Below, one piece after another: positions 59,965 to 64,000 of a stretch of DNA of 64,000 nt. Location of the stretch: NCBI GenBank assembly GCA_047975265.1, contig JBKEDE010000005.1:28533-92532 (forward strand). The letters run 5' to 3'. The notes under the pieces were generated by a model. It ran no database searches and was not told the origin of the DNA. It saw nothing but the letters and a program-made list of their open reading frames with translations. How positions within the stretch are numbered: the first letter of the stretch is position 1; every line of letters begins with the position of its first letter. This DNA comes from UJ101 sp047975265 (lineage in GTDB: Bacteria; Bacteroidota; Bacteroidia; Flavobacteriales; UJ101). The translations under genes were made by a program, and so were the position numbers.

Positions 59965-60672
59965 TTATTTAGTTACTAAAGTTCCAATATTTTCACCTAA
60001 AATGATTTTTTTTAGATTACCCCGGGTGTTCATATCAAAAACCAATATAGGCAATTCATTTTCTTTACTTAAAGCAAAAGCTGTTAAATCCATTACTTTT
60101 AAGTTTTTTTTCATCACTTCATTATAGGTGATGTCATTATATTTCTCGGCATTTTTATTTTTTTCAGGATCGGAAGTATAAATTCCATCAACCCGAGTTC
60201 CTTTTAAAATAACCTCTGCATCAATTTCAATTGCACGAAGTGTAGCTGCGGTATCGGTTGTAAAATAAGGATTTCCCGTTCCTGCACCAAAAATAACAAC
60301 ACGCCCTTTTTCTATATGGCGGACGGCTCTTCGTTTTATAAAAGGTTCCGCAACCTGATCCATATGGATTGCTGTTTGTAATCGTGTATAAATTCCAACG
60401 CCTTCCAATGCTCCTTGTAAAGCCATTCCGTTGATAACCGTTGCCAACATACCCATATAATCCCCTTGTACACGATCCATTCCATCAGCAGCACCCGAAA
60501 CACCTCTAAAAATATTTCCTCCTCCAATAACAATGGCTAATTCAACTCCCATATCAACAACCTCTTTAATATCTTCTGCGTATTCCGCTAATCGGATAGG
60601 ATCAATACCGTAAGGTTGGTTGCCCATTAAGGATTCACCACTTAATTTCAAGAGTATTCTTTTGTATTTCAT
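59965..60672 (-). CDS. pyrH: UMP kinase
   Basis: PyrH phosphorylates UMP to UDP. The 235-residue protein has KRILLKLSGESLMG, AIVIGGGNIFRG, QTAIHMDQVAEPFIKRRAVRHIEKGRVVIFGAGTGNPYFTTDTAA and VMDLTAFAL. It is first in the pyrH-frr pair, with a TATCTTTG box upstream. Confidence 0.97.
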   Translation of the reverse strand: MKYKRILLKLSGESLMGNQPYGIDPIRLAEYAEDIKEVVDMGVELAIVIGGGNIFRGVSGAADGMDRVQGDYMGMLATVINGMALQGALEGVGIYTRLQTAIHMDQVAEPFIKRRAVRHIEKGRVVIFGAGTGNPYFTTDTAATLRAIEIDAEVILKGTRVDGIYTSDPEKNKNAEKYNDITYNEVMKKNLKVMDLTAFALSKENELPILVFDMNTRGNLKKIILGENIGTLVTK

Positions 60673-60687
60673 TTTGGCAATTTAGGG

Positions 60688-60695
60688 CAAAGATA
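60688..60695 (-). promoter_or_regulatory. Promoter -7 box of pyrH
   Basis: On the minus strand this reads TATCTTTG (TAnnTTTG), 16 bases upstream of the pyrH start codon. The 200 bases further right (60700-60915) hold no other feature I can support. Confidence 0.55.
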
Positions 60696-60918
60696 ATTAA
60701 TTTGGACAGTACTTTTATAATTATTCTTCTTAGTGTTTGGATTTCGTAGATTTAAAAAAAATTAATAAAGGACTCCTGCTTAGATATAAAATCCAATTAA
60801 AAAAGTTCGATTTTTTTAAGGATATTTAATTCATTATACAACAAAAAGAAATTATTTTTTAAAATAATTGAAGTAAAACAATTTTTTCACTTATAGACAA
60901 TTATATAATAAAATTAAG

Positions 60919-60926
60919 TATATTTG
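60919..60926 (+). promoter_or_regulatory. Promoter -7 box of the XRE-type regulator gene
   Basis: TATATTTG matches TAnnTTTG. The predicted start point (about 60931-60933) falls at the edge of a perfect palindrome. Confidence 0.6.
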
Positions 60927-60931
60927 CGTTG

Positions 60932-60951
60932 TACTATTTAACTAAATAGTA
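60932..60951. promoter_or_regulatory. Perfect palindromic operator at the regulator's own start point
   Basis: The arms TACTATTT and AAATAGTA enclose AACT. The site begins six bases after the -7 box, so a bound protein would block transcription. Its position before a helix-turn-helix gene suggests autorepression. Confidence 0.6.
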
Positions 60952-60978
60952 GTTATTAAAAAAAAACAAAAATGCCTT

Positions 60979-61410
60979 ATGTCAGAAAAAGAAAAGTTAA
61001 AAAAATTCTTGAAAACACAAAGAATTTCTTTTAGCACATTTACTAGTGAAGTGGGTGTATCACAAGGGTTTCTCAACTCAGGATCTTCTTTGGGTGTAGA
61101 TAAATTAAAAATGATTTTAATTAAATACCCTCAATTATCGTTAGATTGGTTATTGTTCGATAAAGGAGAAATGATAGTTCATGAAAAAACAGAATTAGAA
61201 ATCTCGATGGAAGATCGTTTGGAAAGAATTGAAAAGAGTATTACAAACTTAATGTTGTTAAACTCTAAAAAGATGATGATTGACGAATTAAAGTCAGAAC
61301 TAACAACCTTAGAACAAAAAAGTGATTACATGAATGATAATGAATTAATTAACCAATTAGAACAATTGAAAAATAAGATTCTTGAAGGACGTTTAAAAAC
61401 GTCCGTTTAA
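60979..61410 (+). CDS. XRE-type helix-turn-helix regulator with coiled-coil tail
   Basis: The 143-residue protein has an N-terminal helix-turn-helix at about residues 5-60 (LKKFLKTQRISFSTFTSEVGVSQGFLNSGSSLGVDKLKMILIKYPQLSLDWLL), the form seen in phage-like regulators of flavobacteria. Residues 75-140 are charged helix with coiled-coil character (EDRLERIEKSITNLMLL ...). A perfect palindrome lies at its predicted start point. The overlapping ATG at 60972 is in another frame and gives no long product. Its targets are unknown. Confidence 0.78.
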   Translation: MSEKEKLKKFLKTQRISFSTFTSEVGVSQGFLNSGSSLGVDKLKMILIKYPQLSLDWLLFDKGEMIVHEKTELEISMEDRLERIEKSITNLMLLNSKKMMIDELKSELTTLEQKSDYMNDNELINQLEQLKNKILEGRLKTSV

Positions 61411-61415
61411 AAAAA

Positions 61416-61445
61416 TTAACTCTCCAAAAATTTTTGGAGAGTTAA
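61416..61445 (-). terminator. Perfect 30-base palindrome, terminator of tpiA
   Basis: The two 15-base arms (61416-61430 and 61431-61445) are exact complements. On the minus strand the stem is followed by seven T, so it can end the leftward tpiA message about 120 bases after its stop. On the plus strand no T-run follows. A second hairpin (61387-61404) lies inside the end of the regulator gene. Confidence 0.65.
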
Positions 61446-61565
61446 TCACATTTTGAAATTAATTTCATCGATGATGTTTATTATATAATTATTTAAGACC
61501 TCGAATGTTGGTTTTATACAGTTTTATTAAAGTTATATAATTATTCATGATTTATTATAACTCAA

Positions 61566-62330
61566 TCATTTACAAGCTTTAATAATTTCAATAAAATCAT
61601 CTGCTTTTAAAGCGGCTCCTCCAATTAATCCTCCATCTACATCAGGTTTTGAAAACAGTTCTTTAGCATTAGTCGGTTTTACGCTTCCACCATATAAAAT
61701 AGAAATAGAATCTGCTGTTTCTTGACCATATTGGTCGGCTAATATTTTACGTAAATGTGCATGAATTTCCTGTGCCTGATCGGCTGTTGCTGTTTCACCC
61801 GTTCCAATAGCCCAAACGGGTTCGTAGGCAATAACCACTTTTTTAATTTCTTCAACAGATAATCCAAATAAAGCTTTTTTCGTTTGCTCAGCAACAACAT
61901 CAAGATAAATGCCACTTTTACGCTGCTCTAAAGTTTCTCCATTGCAAAAAATAACTTGAAATCTTGAATCAATGGCTTTACGAACTTTTTGTGCCAATAA
62001 TTCATCCGTTTCTCCAAAATATTGGCGTCGTTCAGAATGTCCTAAAATAACTTTACGAACTTTTATTGATTTTAGCATATCTGCCGAAATTTCACCTGTA
62101 TAAGCTCCACAATCCGCTTGATGCATATTTTGGGCAGCTATTTTAATTCCTGTTCCGGAAGCTTGTTTTTTTGTGGTAAGTAAACTAGTAAACGATGGTG
62201 CAACAATTACTTTACAAACCATCTTTTTTTTGTTTTTTTCAGTATATTTTGCAATTTCTTTAATTAATTTTTTAGCTTCCTTGGCATTGAGATTCATTTT
62301 CCAATTGCCTGCCACGATTTTTTTTCTCAT
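61566..62330 (-). CDS. tpiA: Triose-phosphate isomerase
   Basis: TpiA interconverts dihydroxyacetone phosphate and glyceraldehyde 3-phosphate. The 254-residue protein has KIVAGNWKMNLN, the catalytic His in VILGHSERRQYFGE, the catalytic Glu and loop in VIAYEPVWAIGTGETA, and phosphate-binding ILYGGSVKP and GGLIGGAAL. Confidence 0.98.
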   Translation of the reverse strand: MRKKIVAGNWKMNLNAKEAKKLIKEIAKYTEKNKKKMVCKVIVAPSFTSLLTTKKQASGTGIKIAAQNMHQADCGAYTGEISADMLKSIKVRKVILGHSERRQYFGETDELLAQKVRKAIDSRFQVIFCNGETLEQRKSGIYLDVVAEQTKKALFGLSVEEIKKVVIAYEPVWAIGTGETATADQAQEIHAHLRKILADQYGQETADSISILYGGSVKPTNAKELFSKPDVDGGLIGGAALKADDFIEIIKACK

Positions 62331-62402
62331 TGTATTCTTTTTTCTAAAAACGTATTAAATATAACACTTTTAAAAGAAACCAAACGAAGATGATTGTAAA
62401 AT

Positions 62403-63650
62403 TTATGTTTTCAAAAAATATTCTTGTAAATAATTCATGATTTTTTCAGTAGCTCCTCGATTTTTTTGAATAAATAATCGAGCATTTTGACTGTAAATTT
62501 TCAATCCTTCATCATCTCCGTAAAAAAGATTGATAATATCTTCAAAATCATCATAATCATAGGCTACTTTACCTCCTTTTGCATTTACCAAATCGTGTGC
62601 TTCTCGGTTTTTTTCAAAACGCGGACCATAGAAAACAGGCTTTCCAAAAGTAGCCGGTTCCAAAATATTATGAATTCCGGTTGGGCCAAAAGCACCGCCA
62701 ACGTATGCTATATCAGCGTAAGGATAAACAGCGGTTAAAAGACCTACGGCATCCATGATTAAAACATCATATTCTGCTAAATCTTGGGTATGAATTTCAG
62801 AATAGAGAATCACTTTTTTTTGAATGTTTTGTTTAAGTTCTTGAATTTTTTGAGCATGAATTTCATGAGGTACCAAAACACATTTTAATGTATAATGAGT
62901 CTCATTAATAAATCGAATGAAAAGGTTTTCTCCTTTTGTCCAAATGCTTCCTGCTACAATGGTAAAAGTATCGTTCTTAAATGCCTCTAAAAAAGGAAGC
63001 GGTTTAACATCTTGAACTAATTCATGAACACGATCAAACCGTGTATCACCTGAAAGACTTACCTGGTGGATATGGTGCTTTTTTAAAAGATGTAGAGAAT
63101 GCTCATCTTGAACAAAAAAATGCTGAATGGATTTTAATGTTTTGAGCATAAATGAACCATAAAATTTAAAAAAAGCTTGATTTGGTCTGAAAACGGCTGA
63201 AACAACCAAAGTAGGAATTGATTTTTTTTGTAATTGATAAAGCAGATTAAACCAAAATTCGTATTTAATCAAAATGACCCTATCAGGATTTACAATTTCT
63301 ACCCATTTTTTCATATTAGAAGGCGTGTCTAAGGGAAGATAAAATATATAATCGGCTGTTTTATAGTCTTTTCGTAATTCATACCCTGAAGGAGAAAAAA
63401 ACGTGAGGAGAATTTTATACTCAGAAAAATCTTTTTTACATCGCTCTATAATCGGTTTTCCTTGCTCAAACTCTCCTAATGAAGCTGCATGAAACCAAAT
63501 TATTTTATCTCCACGATTCATTTGCTGTTGTGCTTTTTTAAACAAATCTTGCCGTCCTTTAATGAAAAGTTTTGCTTTTTGATTAAATAAAGAAGCTATT
63601 CGAATACAAAAACCGTAAAAATAAATTCCTGCCGTATACAACAATCTCAT
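62403..63650 (-). CDS. waaA: 3-Deoxy-D-manno-octulosonic acid transferase (KDO transferase)
   Basis: WaaA adds KDO to lipid A precursor at the inner membrane. The 415-residue protein has an N-terminal membrane-associated helix (YTAGIYFYGFCIRIASLF), the acceptor motif IIWFHAASLGEFEQGKPII, VILIKYEFWFNLLYQL, VAGSIWTKGENLF and the sugar-nucleotide motif GGAFGPTGIHNILEPATFGKPV. It implies the organism makes lipid A with KDO. Confidence 0.94.
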   Translation of the reverse strand: MRLLYTAGIYFYGFCIRIASLFNQKAKLFIKGRQDLFKKAQQQMNRGDKIIWFHAASLGEFEQGKPIIERCKKDFSEYKILLTFFSPSGYELRKDYKTADYIFYLPLDTPSNMKKWVEIVNPDRVILIKYEFWFNLLYQLQKKSIPTLVVSAVFRPNQAFFKFYGSFMLKTLKSIQHFFVQDEHSLHLLKKHHIHQVSLSGDTRFDRVHELVQDVKPLPFLEAFKNDTFTIVAGSIWTKGENLFIRFINETHYTLKCVLVPHEIHAQKIQELKQNIQKKVILYSEIHTQDLAEYDVLIMDAVGLLTAVYPYADIAYVGGAFGPTGIHNILEPATFGKPVFYGPRFEKNREAHDLVNAKGGKVAYDYDDFEDIINLFYGDDEGLKIYSQNARLFIQKNRGATEKIMNYLQEYFLKT

Positions 63651-63788
63651 GATACAAAGATGAGGAAAATATTATTCAACGTGAATAATGTTTAAGAAAA
63701 AAGGTTGAAATTTTTATGTAAAATAAATACATCTAAATGTTTAGCAATAAAACCATCACTTTTTTTACCATTTTTTAGACAAAGAAAA

Positions 63789-63816
63789 AGTTTTAGGAAA
63801 CACGTTTCCTAAAACT
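63789..63816. terminator. Bidirectional terminator hairpin
   Basis: AGTTTTAGGAAAC (63789-63801) pairs with GTTTCCTAAAACT (63804-63816) around two bases. On the minus strand five T follow, so it can end the gene entering from the right edge. The stretch 63651-63788 upstream of waaA shows no gene. Confidence 0.6.
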
Positions 63817-63910
63817 TTCTTGTATTTTCTTGGCAATCATTGGAAACAATGATTTTACCTGCTATTTTTCAGTAGTATGCCTTTATTTAAACCAAAGTAC
63901 ATACCCTTAA

Positions 63911-64000
63911 TTACCTAAACTCTTTTCTAATGTCCTTATACTCATTAACAAACTCTACCTGTGTATTGTCTTTTAACCGGCGTACCGTATAGGAAATGGG
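63911..64000 (-). CDS. C-terminal end of an unidentified leftward gene
   Basis: The last 29 codons of a frame enter from the right edge and stop at TAA (63911-63913). The residues include SYTVRRLKDNTQVEFVNEYK and end in RKEFR. The fragment is charged and too short to assign. The hairpin at 63789-63816 would end its message, which supports a real gene. Confidence 0.45.
   Translation of the reverse strand, partial: PISYTVRRLKDNTQVEFVNEYKDIRKEFR

Noticed and set aside
60972..60984. ATG at 60972 as start of the regulator
   Set aside because: It is in a different frame from the helix-turn-helix protein.

Overview
The window is a chromosomal segment of a low-GC member of the Bacteroidota, almost certainly class Flavobacteriia. 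The evidence is the gliding genes gldE-gldD beside ssb and mutY, repeated promoters of the type TAnnTTTG, many small lipoproteins, a split atpD-atpC pair, a MoaC-MoaB fusion and a lone parE/parC pair. I cannot name the genus. No tRNA or rRNA gene was seen.

Region 1 (1-8392) is a nitrate respiration and molybdenum cofactor block. The start of napA and all of napD read leftward. Divergent from them is a long rightward run: moeA, a ModE-type winged helix gene, the iron-sulfur repair gene ric, a hemerythrin/PAS protein, mobA, moaD, moeB with a rhodanese tail, moaE, a moaCB fusion and moaA. Two near-identical TGATnnnnATCA palindromes lie in the divergent promoter region, each about 42 bases upstream of a predicted start point. 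This suggests that one FNR/CRP-type regulator switches on the enzyme, its cofactor and protection from nitric oxide together. Region 2 (8411-17248) holds housekeeping genes: a TauE-type permease, an omega-amidase, menD, trxB, rlmD, pepP, and some unknown envelope proteins.

Region 3 (17249-17881) has no protein gene. It holds three tandem copies of a small RNA design read leftward: promoter, 5' hairpin, conserved unpaired core, and a terminator hairpin with a U-run. The core is complementary to a start-codon context (UAAACCAUGAAAA). This is the best candidate for an unusual system here.

Region 4 (17882-37778) carries pepT, three overlapping genes for periplasmic parvulin-type folding factors (SurA-like), a rhomboid protease, topoisomerase IV with a small membrane gene between its subunits, the Trk potassium system, hisS, a thiolase and an alpha/beta hydrolase. 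Region 5 (37854-41710) is accessory: an FKBP-like lipoprotein with an Asp/Cys calcium-type repeat, two secreted unknowns, then a graveyard of Rhs-type toxin tails with two intact-looking immunity genes and several frameshifts.

Region 6 (41707-55030) returns to core genes: rng, a 30-residue very basic protein, HU, mutY, ssb, gldE, gldD, ribF, atpDC, a porin and the 2-methylcitrate cycle genes prpD-prpB-prpC. Region 7 (55031-56450) is insertion-sequence debris, including a transposase fused in frame to the tail of a PepE-type peptidase. Region 8 (56475-64000) holds asnS, rpoN, frr, pyrH, an XRE-type regulator with a perfect palindrome at its own start point, tpiA, waaA, and the tail of an unidentified leftward gene.
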